Shown here: positions 1-7,229 of the stretch, one piece after another
Position numbering within the stretch: the stretch's first letter is position 1
Layout of the letters: every line of letters starts with the position of its first letter
Assembly (NCBI GenBank): GCA_946545035.1
Contig: CAMNND010000030.1
Location: forward strand, 1 to 11,076
Direction: 5' to 3'
From: an uncultured Clostridium sp.
GTDB lineage: Bacteria > Bacillota > Clostridia > TANB77 > CAG-508
Length of the DNA: 11,076 bases
Notes under the pieces: generated by a model
Database searches by the model: none
Seen by the model: only the letters and a program-made list of their open reading frames with translations
What the model was told of the DNA's origin: nothing
Program-made: the position numbers and the translations under genes

Positions 1-65
1 TTACATATTATGAGAAAATGATAATATTTGTTAACAAAAGCTATCCATTCAACGAGTAGTTTAAT

Positions 66-121
66 AAAAAAAAATCGACCATAATATGAAGCTAACTTCT
101 GGTATTTGCTTCAACAGTCGA
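66..121 (-). terminator. Rho-independent terminator after the histidine kinase
   Basis: Read on the minus strand, the sequence starting about 10 nt past the kinase stop folds as a two-part stem. The outer pair is TCGAC (117-121) with GTCGA (75-79). The inner pair is TGAAGC (108-113) with GCTTCA (87-92). A small asymmetric internal loop separates them, and nine T residues (66-74) follow directly. This closes the permease-ATPase-regulator-kinase operon. The stem is interrupted, so it is less compact than a textbook terminator, but position and T-tract agree. Confidence 0.75.
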
Positions 122-131
122 CTTTTCTTTA

Positions 132-1226
132 TTAACATTTTCTTGCTACAATTGTTACTGAAAATGTGTTATTATTTGTTATTTTAGCATATATATCTCC
201 ATCCATTTTCAACATTAGCTGCCTACAAATATATAAACCTAAACCGCTTCCTTCTTGATTTTTTGTATTACTACCTCTATAGAAAGAATCAAAAATGTGT
301 GGTAATTCGTCTTCTTTTATGCTACAACCTGTATTAGTTACAGAAACCAATTTGCAATCTTCCTCATCAGAAAAACTTATACTAATTTTTTCACCATCGC
401 CATATTTAATTGCATTTTCTATAATATTTTGAAGTACTTCTACATATCTATCCTTATCGCCATTTATCATACAATTATTATATTCGTCTATTACAAATTT
501 TGTTTTTATTGTTTGAAGCTTATCGATATAATAAGCTTCAACCGTGTCTATTACTTCACTCATATAAAAACTTGATTTTTTTACTGGTAACTCTAAAAAA
601 TCCTCCCTCGAATTTTTTACTATTTCATTAACGTAATGCTCTATTTCACTCGTATTTCTTTGTATTCCTTCAATAACCTCCATCTTTTTTTCTTCTGTAT
701 CATACAAGTTATCTTTCAAAGCTCTTGTATAAAGTTTTATTGCCGATAATGGAGTTTTTATATCATGAGATAGAGAAAGAATTAGTGTCTTCTTTTCTTT
801 TTGATAGTTTAGCTCTCTTTTTTTATTGTCTTCTAAATTCTCTCTCAACATGTCCATTCCCCATGTGAATTTACCAAAATATTTACTTTTCTCTTCTTTA
901 AGTGGAATGTTCAAGTTTCCTTTTGCAAGCTCATATGGTATTTCTTTTATATTCGAAAATGGTTTTATTATTTTTCTATTTATATGAATGCAGGCAACAA
1001 TTGATATCATTGATATTGTAACCATTGCAAAATTAAGTATATATAAATAGTGCTCTTGATGTTGATTGTTATATATAACTCTATAAACAATTTGACCATT
1101 TTCCTCTTCTCTTATTAATTCTGGTTCATTTTTCTTAGAAATACTTGTGTATACTATATTTGAAAATATAATTATCAACACTTCTATAATAAATAAAACT
1201 ACAATAAATTTTTTAAATCTTTTCAT
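132..1226 (-). CDS. Sensor histidine kinase with two membrane segments and a short external loop
   Basis: This 364-residue membrane histidine kinase autophosphorylates and passes phosphate to the adjacent response regulator. Two hydrophobic segments (about 7-27 and 62-82) flank an external loop of only some 35 residues, too small for a typical folded sensor domain. A HAMP-like linker follows (about 83-135), then the H-box SLSHDIKTPL with His154. The catalytic domain shows N-box residues around Asn267 and Asn271, a G1 region with NTG at 298-300 in place of the usual DxG, an F-box (IFDSFYRG, 311-318) and the G2 box GSGLGL (326-331). Its ATG overlaps the regulator's stop in an ATGA arrangement (1223-1226), so translation is probably coupled. 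The short loop and the linked ABC transporter suggest that it senses through the membrane or the transporter, as in Bce-type systems; this is inference from context. The loop's end is histidine-containing (QHQEHY, 55-60). Confidence 0.93.
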   Translation of the reverse strand: MKRFKKFIVVLFIIEVLIIIFSNIVYTSISKKNEPELIREEENGQIVYRVIYNNQHQEHYLYILNFAMVTISMISIVACIHINRKIIKPFSNIKEIPYELAKGNLNIPLKEEKSKYFGKFTWGMDMLRENLEDNKKRELNYQKEKKTLILSLSHDIKTPLSAIKLYTRALKDNLYDTEEKKMEVIEGIQRNTSEIEHYVNEIVKNSREDFLELPVKKSSFYMSEVIDTVEAYYIDKLQTIKTKFVIDEYNNCMINGDKDRYVEVLQNIIENAIKYGDGEKISISFSDEEDCKLVSVTNTGCSIKEDELPHIFDSFYRGSNTKNQEGSGLGLYICRQLMLKMDGDIYAKITNNNTFSVTIVARKC

Positions 1227-1885
1227 TCAAATCTATACCCCACTCCCCAAACAGTAATTAAATGTTTTGGATTTTTCGGATCATCTTCTATTTTCTCTCT
1301 TAACCATTTTATATGAACAGTGAGTGATTGTAGCTCTGTATCGCTATCACTTCCCCAAATCGTATTAAATAAGTATTCTTTTTTTAGTGTTGTATTTTTA
1401 TTCTCAATTAATAATTTCAAAAGCTCACACTCTTTTACTGTTAGTTCATACTCCTTTTTATTCACAGTTAGTATTTTTTTAGCAATATTTAGCGTTAAAT
1501 TGCCTTCAATTATTTTGTCTATATCATATCTTCTTTTAAAGATTCCATTAATCTTAGCAATCAGAATATCTATATCAACAGGCTTTTCTATATAATCATC
1601 CGCCCCAAGAATAATACCATTTAGTTTATCTTCTTTTCCAATTTTAGCGCTTAAAATAATTATTGGAGTATTTGCATTTTCTCTAATCTTTGAACAAATG
1701 TTAAAACCATCTATTCCCGGTAGCATTATATCAAGAAGTACTAATTTTGCTCCATATTTTTCATATAGAGATAGAGCTTTTTCTCCTGTTTCAGCAACAC
1801 TAACAATATAATTTTCTCTCTCTAAAAAGTCTTTTAATAATAATGCAATTTCATTATTATCTTCAACAATTAATATATCAACCAT
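1223..1885 (-). CDS. OmpR/PhoB-family response regulator
   Basis: This is a 220-residue, full-length two-domain regulator. The receiver domain (about 2-115) has the acidic pair Glu8/Asp9, the phosphoacceptor Asp52 in LLDIMLPGIDG, Ser79 in the IILSA strand and the conserved Lys101 in IEKP. A winged-helix DNA-binding domain (about 125-220) ends in the family's hallmark GVGYRFE. It is the cognate partner of the kinase that starts inside its stop codon. The start is set by AAAAGGAG (1891-1898) five bases before the ATG. The gene ends in TGA just after the canonical last residues, so TGA is a true stop in this genome. It probably controls the upstream ABC transporter genes, since they lie in the same operon and candidate direct-repeat sites precede them. 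Confidence 0.95.
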   Translation of the reverse strand: MVDILIVEDNNEIALLLKDFLERENYIVSVAETGEKALSLYEKYGAKLVLLDIMLPGIDGFNICSKIRENANTPIIILSAKIGKEDKLNGIILGADDYIEKPVDIDILIAKINGIFKRRYDIDKIIEGNLTLNIAKKILTVNKKEYELTVKECELLKLLIENKNTTLKKEYLFNTIWGSDSDTELQSLTVHIKWLREKIEDDPKNPKHLITVWGVGYRFE

Positions 1886-1908
1886 AATAACTCCTTTTAT
1901 TTGGTGTA

Positions 1909-1937
1909 ATTTTACTATATGTGAATTTAAAGTGCAA
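1909..1937 (-). promoter_or_regulatory. Possible internal promoter for the two-component genes
   Basis: On the minus strand TTGCAC (1932-1937) and TAAAAT (1909-1914) are separated by exactly 17 bases and lie just upstream of the regulator's ribosome binding site. The -35 hexamer is the distal arm of the hairpin at 1932-1965. A TATAGT at 1914-1919 is an alternative -10, but without a matching -35. This could give separate expression of regulator and kinase. In such AT-rich DNA chance matches are common. Confidence 0.4.
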
Positions 1938-1965
1938 GCAAATGAATAAACTCATACGCTTGCAC
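1932..1965 (-). terminator. Intercistronic hairpin, possible attenuator between ATPase and regulator genes
   Basis: GTGCAAGC (1932-1939) and GCTTGCAC (1958-1965) form a perfect 8-bp stem. After a symmetrical 2x2 internal loop, ATGA (1942-1945) pairs with TCAT (1952-1955) around a six-base loop. On the minus strand the stem is followed by TTTAAATT, a poor U-tract, so termination would be partial at best. It starts about 40 nt after the ATPase stop. It could lower read-through into the regulator and kinase genes, or it could be an RNA-processing or stability element. Confidence 0.5.
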
Positions 1966-2006
1966 CTTAATATAAATTCTTCTTTCCCATACAATACTGT
2001 GCTTAA

Positions 2007-2774
2007 TTACCAACCATGGGACATCAACCAATTATTTAAATCTCTTTCAATTTGCATATCATCCATTTCCGATCTTTTATCTGGTACTTTATATTCACCT
2101 TGTATATTTCCATCTACAATATATAGAACTCTCGAACACCTTGCTGCAACTTTTGCATCATGAGTTACCATCATTATTGTTGTACCTTCGTTATTTAGTT
2201 TTGTAAGTTCATCCATAACTTCTTCTGCTGATGTACGGTTTAGAGCTCCTGTTGGCTCATCTGCAAATATAATTTTAGGATTATTAATCATACTTCTACA
2301 AATACATGCCCTTTGCAATTGGCCTCCTGACACTTCGTTTATATCATTATCTGCAATTTCAATAATCCCCAGTTTTCTCATAAGGTTTTCACCACATTTT
2401 ATTTTTTCCTTCTTCGATAGCTTTGATTTGCTACTTCTTATAGCAGGTAAAACCACGTTGTCTAGTACTGTTAGATTTTTCATCATATACATTTGTTGGA
2501 AAATAAATCCCATTTCATTTAAACGAATATCTGCTAATCTATTATTTTTTATTTTTGTAATATCTTTCCCATTAAAAACGACTGAACCACAAGTTGCTTT
2601 ATCCATTCCAGAAACAGTATATAATAATGTTGATTTTCCAGATCCAGATGGACCCATTATTGCAACCATTTCCCCTTCCTCTATTGAGAAATTTATATTT
2701 TTTAATACATTAATTTGTCGTTTGTTAACAACATACGTTTTACAAAGATCTTTAACATCTATTATTTTTGCCAT
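2007..2774 (-). CDS. ABC transporter ATPase, MacB/LolD/BceA type
   Basis: This 255-residue nucleotide-binding subunit would power the FtsX-type permease encoded just upstream. All ATPase motifs are present: Walker A GPSGSGKST (41-49), Q-loop Gln93 in IFQQ, signature VSGGQ (148-152), Walker B ending in Asp172-Glu173, D-loop GALN and His205 in the switch region. The ADEPTGALN context is typical of the MacB/LolD/SalX branch, which works with FtsX-domain permeases rather than with transport channels. I place the start at the ATG at 2774. AAAGGAG (2784-2790) lies nine bases before it, whereas an in-frame TTG at 2783 directly abuts that site. The permease stop lies two bases beyond the ribosome binding site, so the genes are tightly coupled. 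The stretch after about 220 is a charged tail ending in Trp. Confidence 0.95.
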   Translation of the reverse strand: MAKIIDVKDLCKTYVVNKRQINVLKNINFSIEEGEMVAIMGPSGSGKSTLLYTVSGMDKATCGSVVFNGKDITKIKNNRLADIRLNEMGFIFQQMYMMKNLTVLDNVVLPAIRSSKSKLSKKEKIKCGENLMRKLGIIEIADNDINEVSGGQLQRACICRSMINNPKIIFADEPTGALNRTSAEEVMDELTKLNNEGTTIMMVTHDAKVAARCSRVLYIVDGNIQGEYKVPDKRSEMDDMQIERDLNNWLMSHGW

Positions 2775-2783
2775 TTTTCTCAA

Positions 2784-2790
2784 CTCCTTT
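2784..2790 (-). promoter_or_regulatory. Ribosome binding site deciding the ATPase start
   Basis: AAAGGAG on the minus strand lies nine bases before the ATG at 2774 and zero bases before the in-frame TTG at 2783. A zero-base gap cannot support initiation, so the ATG is preferred. Confidence 0.85.
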
Positions 2791-2791
2791 A

Positions 2792-5173
2792 CTATTCAAT
2801 ACTTGCAGTATCACTGCTCTTAATTTTCTTTGTTGCAAGTCCTGCAACCCAAGATGCTACTATAGTTACACCAAGTACAATCGCTGGATATATTACATAT
2901 ACGTGAACAGGATTTACAAAGTAATTTATGTCATTTGCCCCCATCATACCGAAAACTGGGTTACACCATAATTTTGTAATTGGTAAAGCAAGTATTACTG
3001 CTAATAATTCTGCAATAATTGTAGAAATTATAAATCTATACATGTGTAATTTAATAATGTGAGAATCTTTAAATCCTACTGCTTTTAAGAGAGCAATTTG
3101 TGTTTTTTCGTTAGTTACAAAAGATAATTCCATAAGTAATGTTACAAGTATTACTACTATAATTGTTATTGTTAATAATAACATTCCTACAGCTTTCATT
3201 GTATCAACTACACCAATATTTTTGGCCACCGTTTCTTCCGCTGTATTTACCTCATCTGTATCCAATAATTTTTTGATTTTTTCTATACGATTTCTAATTT
3301 CTTCATCACTTGGGCTATCTGTAAAGTTAATTTGATAATATCCTGTACCGCTTAAATTTTCATAATTCATTTCTACATTTTCATTAACTCTTATTACTTC
3401 ACCCATATTGTTTAATGATTTATAGTATGCTGTTACTATAAATTCTCTTTTTTGTTCTCCATCATCAATTTTAATTTTATCTCCTATTTTTGCACCAGTC
3501 TTTTTGGAAATAATATCTGTTATTGCAACTTCATTTTTATTTACTGGAGCACTTCCTTCGTAGTACACATATTGATCTACTTTTGTATTTATACCTTGTT
3601 GTACTCTTAAGTTATATGTATTTCCATTAAATGTTATATTATTGCTAAATTGTACTTCCATACATAATGTACAAGGCATTCCATTATCAGTAAATAATTT
3701 TTGATATTTTTCTTGTTGCTTTTCGAATCCTTCTTTTGTCGCTCCATCAATCTCCATACCTTCTATATCTGAACTTTCTTCAATAAAGTAAACATCACTT
3801 TCCGTACAGAAGGCTGATATCAGGTTTTTGCTTTGCATTGTATCTGTTGTAATTACAATACTAAGAACTAATGACAAACATACAAATAATGAAATAATAA
3901 TTGTTATATATCTTCTAGGAGCACTCAATATATCATTAATTGCCATATATAGATTAATTCTCAAATGACTATTTTTTAACTTATATAATGTTTTTGTCTT
4001 ATATCTTTCGCCAGTTTGACCATTTCTAATTGCATCAACAGGTGATGCTTTTTTTACTTTTCCTGTGTAAAAATGTGCAAATAAAACAGTTACTACTACT
4101 ACTAAAAGTGCCCCTATAGCATTTATCGCAACTCCTTTTGTATTTCCTAATACCATGTTTTCTGTTGTTGATTTAATAAGCATATTTCCAAAAGGTATAC
4201 TTATAAAAAATCCAATAACTGCCCCAACTATAGCAAGTGACATGTATTTAACAATATAAAGATTCCTTATATTTTTGTTGTTAAGTCCTATTGCTTTCAT
4301 AACTCCAATTTCTCTATATTCTTCATTTAAAGTAAATGTTATAGTAAATTTAAGCACTAATAATGATACTATAACTAAACCTACACTTAAAACTAATACT
4401 ACGAACGCAACTATCATATCCATTACGTAGCATAGCTTTAATGTATCTCTTGAACCTTTAAAGATTATTCCTGAAGCATTACCTAATGCAACATCCATTT
4501 CATTTGGACTATCTGTCTCTATGTAGTATATTGAACAACCGTATTTTTCTTTTTCTACATCCGGATAACTTTTGAACATGCAATTAAGTATTTTTTGATA
4601 ATCCTCTTTGTTAAAAACAAATCTTGGTAAATTCATAAAATCTGATCCCGAAAATGCATCTTTGGCCTTTCCAGCAATTTTTACATTGAATTTTTCATCC
4701 CCAAGATCAATTGTAATTTCATCTCCAACATTTAAGTTAGCTTTTTCTATACAATTTCCGCCTATATATACTTCGCCTTTCTTTACCTCAGTAATTTCAT
4801 TATCATTCTTATCAAAAAGATGAATTTTTATATCGTCAATAGATTGGAAAATAAGATTTGAACTTTCTATAAATGTTTCACCATTTCTTCTTGCATTACC
4901 CTTCATTCCTATAGTACAATGCTCTCTCCTGTAACTTTTTACTATTTTTTCTTTCTGCAATATTTCTTCAACATTAGAGTCTTTATTAGAAGAAACAATT
5001 GCATAATCTCCCACTCCAGCTTTATCAAAATAGTAATCAGTTCCATTCATTATTGTTGCTATGTTGTTTAGGCCACTTGCTGAAAATATTGTCGCTAAAA
5101 TGATAAACATTAGTAATAGTGTGTTTGTTAATTTTTTCTTTTTTAAATCTAATTTTAAAATTCTAAAAAACAT
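2792..5173 (-). CDS. FtsX-domain ABC permease with eight predicted membrane segments
   Basis: This 793-residue membrane subunit is of the MacB/Bce/LolCE kind, a group that couples ATP hydrolysis to movement of an extracytoplasmic domain rather than to classic substrate transport. Two FtsX units are fused in tandem. TM1 (about 16-36) is followed by a soluble domain (about 40-245) and TM2-4 (about 250-276, 306-328, 349-368). TM5 (about 421-443) is followed by a second soluble domain (about 450-655) and TM6-8 (about 662-684, 711-733, 757-779). Each unit carries the conserved cytoplasmic coupling segment between its TM pair, EYREIGVMKAIG (285-296) and TQIALLKAVGF (691-701). The start is the ATG at 5173, seven bases after AAAGGGAG; an upstream in-frame TTG at 5194 would bury that site. 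Eight membrane segments with two large external domains differ from the ten-segment, single-domain BceB, so the substrate class is uncertain. Confidence 0.92.
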   Translation of the reverse strand: MFFRILKLDLKKKKLTNTLLLMFIILATIFSASGLNNIATIMNGTDYYFDKAGVGDYAIVSSNKDSNVEEILQKEKIVKSYRREHCTIGMKGNARRNGETFIESSNLIFQSIDDIKIHLFDKNDNEITEVKKGEVYIGGNCIEKANLNVGDEITIDLGDEKFNVKIAGKAKDAFSGSDFMNLPRFVFNKEDYQKILNCMFKSYPDVEKEKYGCSIYYIETDSPNEMDVALGNASGIIFKGSRDTLKLCYVMDMIVAFVVLVLSVGLVIVSLLVLKFTITFTLNEEYREIGVMKAIGLNNKNIRNLYIVKYMSLAIVGAVIGFFISIPFGNMLIKSTTENMVLGNTKGVAINAIGALLVVVVTVLFAHFYTGKVKKASPVDAIRNGQTGERYKTKTLYKLKNSHLRINLYMAINDILSAPRRYITIIISLFVCLSLVLSIVITTDTMQSKNLISAFCTESDVYFIEESSDIEGMEIDGATKEGFEKQQEKYQKLFTDNGMPCTLCMEVQFSNNITFNGNTYNLRVQQGINTKVDQYVYYEGSAPVNKNEVAITDIISKKTGAKIGDKIKIDDGEQKREFIVTAYYKSLNNMGEVIRVNENVEMNYENLSGTGYYQINFTDSPSDEEIRNRIEKIKKLLDTDEVNTAEETVAKNIGVVDTMKAVGMLLLTITIIVVILVTLLMELSFVTNEKTQIALLKAVGFKDSHIIKLHMYRFIISTIIAELLAVILALPITKLWCNPVFGMMGANDINYFVNPVHVYVIYPAIVLGVTIVASWVAGLATKKIKSSDTASIE

Positions 5174-5180
5174 TTCACTT

Positions 5181-5188
5181 CTCCCTTT
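5181..5188 (-). promoter_or_regulatory. Ribosome binding site deciding the permease start
   Basis: AAAGGGAG on the minus strand lies seven bases before the ATG at 5173. The in-frame TTG at 5194 lies upstream of this site and has no comparable site of its own nearby. Confidence 0.8.
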
Positions 5189-5205
5189 CTTCAATTTCTA
5201 ATATT

Positions 5206-5242
5206 ATTATAAAATTAAAATTATTAAATAATCATTAAATAA
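5206..5242 (-). promoter_or_regulatory. Permease operon promoter with candidate regulator-binding direct repeats
   Basis: A perfect TATAAT lies at 5206-5211 on the minus strand. The -35 position (5229-5234) reads TGATTA, a poor match. Across it lie two identical 9-mers, TTATTTAAT, at 5234-5242 and 5223-5231, centred 11 bp apart. OmpR-family regulators typically bind tandem repeats about one helical turn apart and activate promoters with weak -35 boxes. The terminator at 5276-5315 isolates this promoter from the upstream operon. Low sequence complexity limits certainty. Confidence 0.5.
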
Positions 5243-5275
5243 AATTTATCGAATCTTGATTTTTTATTTGTTAAC

Positions 5276-5315
5276 AAAAAAGACACTCAAATCAATTAAG
5301 ATCACAGTGTCTTTT
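5276..5315 (-). terminator. Rho-independent terminator after the acyltransferase gene
   Basis: AAAAGACACT (on the plus strand at 5278-5287) pairs perfectly with AGTGTCTTTT (5306-5315) around an 18-base loop. On the minus strand the stem ends in six T residues. It lies 16 nt past the acyltransferase stop and closes the glycosyltransferase-acyltransferase operon. The plus-strand side also ends in TTTT, so some bidirectional activity is possible. Confidence 0.87.
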
Positions 5316-5330
5316 AAATAATCTCCCTAT

Positions 5331-6107
5331 TTATTTTTTTATGTACTCAATAACATCGACATTACTATTTTGGCTTAATTTACACATGGTATCATAAATA
5401 TCATTTCTAAGCTTTTCTTGCGCTTCTTTAAATGGAATTGATTGATCTGGATAAAATGGTCCTTCTACATAATTAACAATTCTTACTTTATCATTATTTT
5501 TCCCATATCTTTGATATGTATTTACAAAGCAAAATACCGGCTTATTCATTTTGACTGGGTACTTAAACGAAACTGATTTAAATGGCCTTATTTTTGTATA
5601 ATATGGCCAAATATGGGCCTCTGGATAAATAGTTATAGAATGATTTTTATTTATATGCTCTTCTACTCTATCCATAAAATTTTTTGTTGCCTTTATATTT
5701 CCCGGAACAGGAATTGCTCCTAATAATTCTATTATCCATCCTGATCCTTTCATTGAAATATTTTCAGGATTTACTATAAAGAAGTTTCTCTTTGGAAAAT
5801 TCGCCATACTTGGTATAAATGTATCTCCAAAAGCTTGCGTATGGTTTCCATATATGAAATAACCCGTATCCTTACACTTTTTAAATTTTTCTTTTCCGAC
5901 ATATTTTACTTTATATAAACAGAAAATACCATACAGCTTTATTGGTAAACTTAATACATTTTGAACTAACCATGAAAAAGCATTCCATATTTTTCCTCTT
6001 TTATACTTATAGTTTTCATCTATTGCTCTTGGAACAATTACTGCTTCTGAAAATTCATCATTTAATTCGTCTTCATAATAAATAATCTTTTTTTCTTTAA
6101 TCTTCAT
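5331..6107 (-). CDS. PlsC-like acyltransferase with variant active-site motifs
   Basis: This 258-residue protein resembles 1-acylglycerol-3-phosphate acyltransferases (PlsC/LPLAT superfamily), which move a fatty acyl group onto a lipid or glycolipid hydroxyl at the membrane. Motif I is present as GNHTQAFGD (His89, Asp95), but with five residues between His and Asp instead of the usual four. Motif II reads GAIPVPG (130-136), lacking the usual Arg. Motif III reads YPEAH (161-165) in place of FPEGT and keeps the Glu. A hydrophobic stretch (about 44-66) precedes the domain and may anchor it. I chose the ATG at 6107, five bases after AGAGGT; an in-frame TTG at 6125 lies upstream of that site and inside a hairpin. 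It is the last gene of the glycosyltransferase operon, so its acceptor is plausibly a glycolipid made there. Catalysis is likely but unproven given the motif changes. Confidence 0.82.
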   Translation of the reverse strand: MKIKEKKIIYYEDELNDEFSEAVIVPRAIDENYKYKRGKIWNAFSWLVQNVLSLPIKLYGIFCLYKVKYVGKEKFKKCKDTGYFIYGNHTQAFGDTFIPSMANFPKRNFFIVNPENISMKGSGWIIELLGAIPVPGNIKATKNFMDRVEEHINKNHSITIYPEAHIWPYYTKIRPFKSVSFKYPVKMNKPVFCFVNTYQRYGKNNDKVRIVNYVEGPFYPDQSIPFKEAQEKLRNDIYDTMCKLSQNSNVDVIEYIKK

Positions 6108-6111
6108 CGTT

Positions 6112-6117
6112 ACCTCT
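6112..6117 (-). promoter_or_regulatory. Ribosome binding site deciding the acyltransferase start
   Basis: AGAGGT on the minus strand lies about five bases before the ATG at 6107. The upstream TTG at 6125 has no purine-rich site before it and falls in the stem of the hairpin at 6124-6157. Confidence 0.65.
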
Positions 6118-6123
6118 ATACAC

Positions 6124-6157
6124 AATAAGCCAAAAGTATTTACACTTCTGGCTTATT
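6124..6157 (-). other. Intercistronic hairpin next to the acyltransferase ribosome binding site
   Basis: AATAAGCC (6124-6131) pairs with GGCTTATT (6150-6157). The stem continues through an A-T pair, one mismatch and AAGT/ACTT, leaving a six-base loop. On the minus strand it starts 17 nt after the glycosyltransferase stop and ends six bases before the acyltransferase ribosome binding site. No T-tract follows on that strand, so it is not a standard terminator. It may stabilise the upstream message, or it may tune relative expression of the acyltransferase. Confidence 0.6.
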
Positions 6158-6174
6158 AATTTTATATTATTATA

Positions 6175-7215
6175 TTATCCTTCATAGGCAAAAAAACTAT
6201 CAAAGAATTGGTTACTATCCTCGCTACCAAAATATTCGTTTCTTGTAACAACATCATTTGTTGTAGCATTAACTTTTACTTGGTTAACAATTCTATCATC
6301 ACCAACACAATCACATTCGATTTGTGCTAATGCTCTAAGCTTCTTATCCCCTTCGCTATCTTTTATTCTATCTTCTTCTGTGTAATTTGCTTTTATATCT
6401 ACAATTTGATTATAGAACTCTGTTTTCTTTGCATATTTCCAGAAATATTCTTCATACAATGTGTTATCAAATTTCCATGGCTTAAATGCTAAGTTATAGT
6501 GAACTAAATTGATTTTAGATCTTTCTACACAATCACCACTTACAGGCATTTTATTCCATGTTTTTGGTATAAGAACAACTCTTCCCTTACATAGTCTATT
6601 TAAATAATCTTGATCTTGTGCAACTGAAAATTTTGTTGTACTTAATAAATACATAAACTTCTCTTTGAACTTAAAATTTCTAAGTTCCTTTAAATTCATT
6701 ACTAAAATTCCCGCATTAAAATAATTCTCATAACTTGAAACTCCAACAACTTTCTCTGCGTAGTTTTGGAATACTTCAATTGTTTGGATAACATCATCTG
6801 GAGCTGCAGCTAGTAAATTATTCTCAATGTTTGTATTATAAAGTTTAGCAATATCTTTTAATACAACAATATCGCTATCCAGATATACCGCTTTATCATA
6901 TTCTGGATATAGCTCTGGAATTAGCAATCTGTAATATGTTGTATTTGAAAAATAATCCCTTGTATAAAGCTTATCTCTTATCTTTTCGACTTGAGCATTT
7001 AAATCAACAAACTCAATATCGAAGTTGTCATTCTCATATTTTTTTATTTTTTGAACATTTTCATCTGAAACACATGTATATAAAACTTTTATTTTATATT
7101 TATATTCTTTTGAAGAATTATCCATAAGTGATTTTAACGCAACACCTAAAAACGGTATATAATTATCATCAACTGCGAAGAAAATTGGAACTTCTTCTTT
7201 AAATTTTGTATTCAT
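6175..7215 (-). CDS. Family 8 glycosyltransferase with a C-terminal extension
   Basis: This 346-residue, probably cytoplasmic, retaining glycosyltransferase of the LgtC/glycogenin-type GT8 family would transfer a hexose from a nucleotide sugar. Family marks in order are the N-terminal strand PIFFAVDDNY (10-19), the metal-binding DSD (113-115) in AVYLDSDIVVL, YFNAGILVMNL (165-175), AQDQDYLN (199-206), and the distal metal ligand His239 in LVHYNLAFKPWK. The catalytic core ends near 265. The remaining roughly 80 residues, acidic and ending in aromatic residues, are not typical and I cannot assign them. The ATG is fixed by an in-frame TAA just upstream. The AAAAGGAG at 7230-7237 is 14 bases away, longer than usual. 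It follows a second GT8 gene after 30 bp. The sugar and acceptor cannot be told from sequence. Confidence 0.92.
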   Translation of the reverse strand: MNTKFKEEVPIFFAVDDNYIPFLGVALKSLMDNSSKEYKYKIKVLYTCVSDENVQKIKKYENDNFDIEFVDLNAQVEKIRDKLYTRDYFSNTTYYRLLIPELYPEYDKAVYLDSDIVVLKDIAKLYNTNIENNLLAAAPDDVIQTIEVFQNYAEKVVGVSSYENYFNAGILVMNLKELRNFKFKEKFMYLLSTTKFSVAQDQDYLNRLCKGRVVLIPKTWNKMPVSGDCVERSKINLVHYNLAFKPWKFDNTLYEEYFWKYAKKTEFYNQIVDIKANYTEEDRIKDSEGDKKLRALAQIECDCVGDDRIVNQVKVNATTNDVVTRNEYFGSEDSNQFFDSFFAYEG

Positions 7216-7229
7216 TTCTTTTTCTTATA

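Noticed and set aside
27..39. TTTGTTAACAAAA, containing the palindrome TTGTTAACAA, recurs at 5267-5279.
   Set aside because: A near copy also occurs inside the ATPase coding sequence near 2719. The motif is AT-rich and short, and the copies have no consistent position relative to promoters, so chance is the simpler explanation.
1..65. Possible gene or promoter at the left edge beyond the terminator.
   Set aside because: No open frame with a ribosome binding site and no well-spaced promoter pair is visible in these 65 bases.
1320..2163. Plus-strand open frames at 1320-1595 and 1921-2163.
   Set aside because: They lie mostly antisense to the response regulator and ATPase genes, have no ribosome binding site, and their composition is that of reversed coding sequence.
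2428..2971. Overlapping plus-strand open frames around the ATPase-permease junction.
   Set aside because: They overlap each other in different frames and are antisense to clearly conserved protein motifs, so they are shadows.
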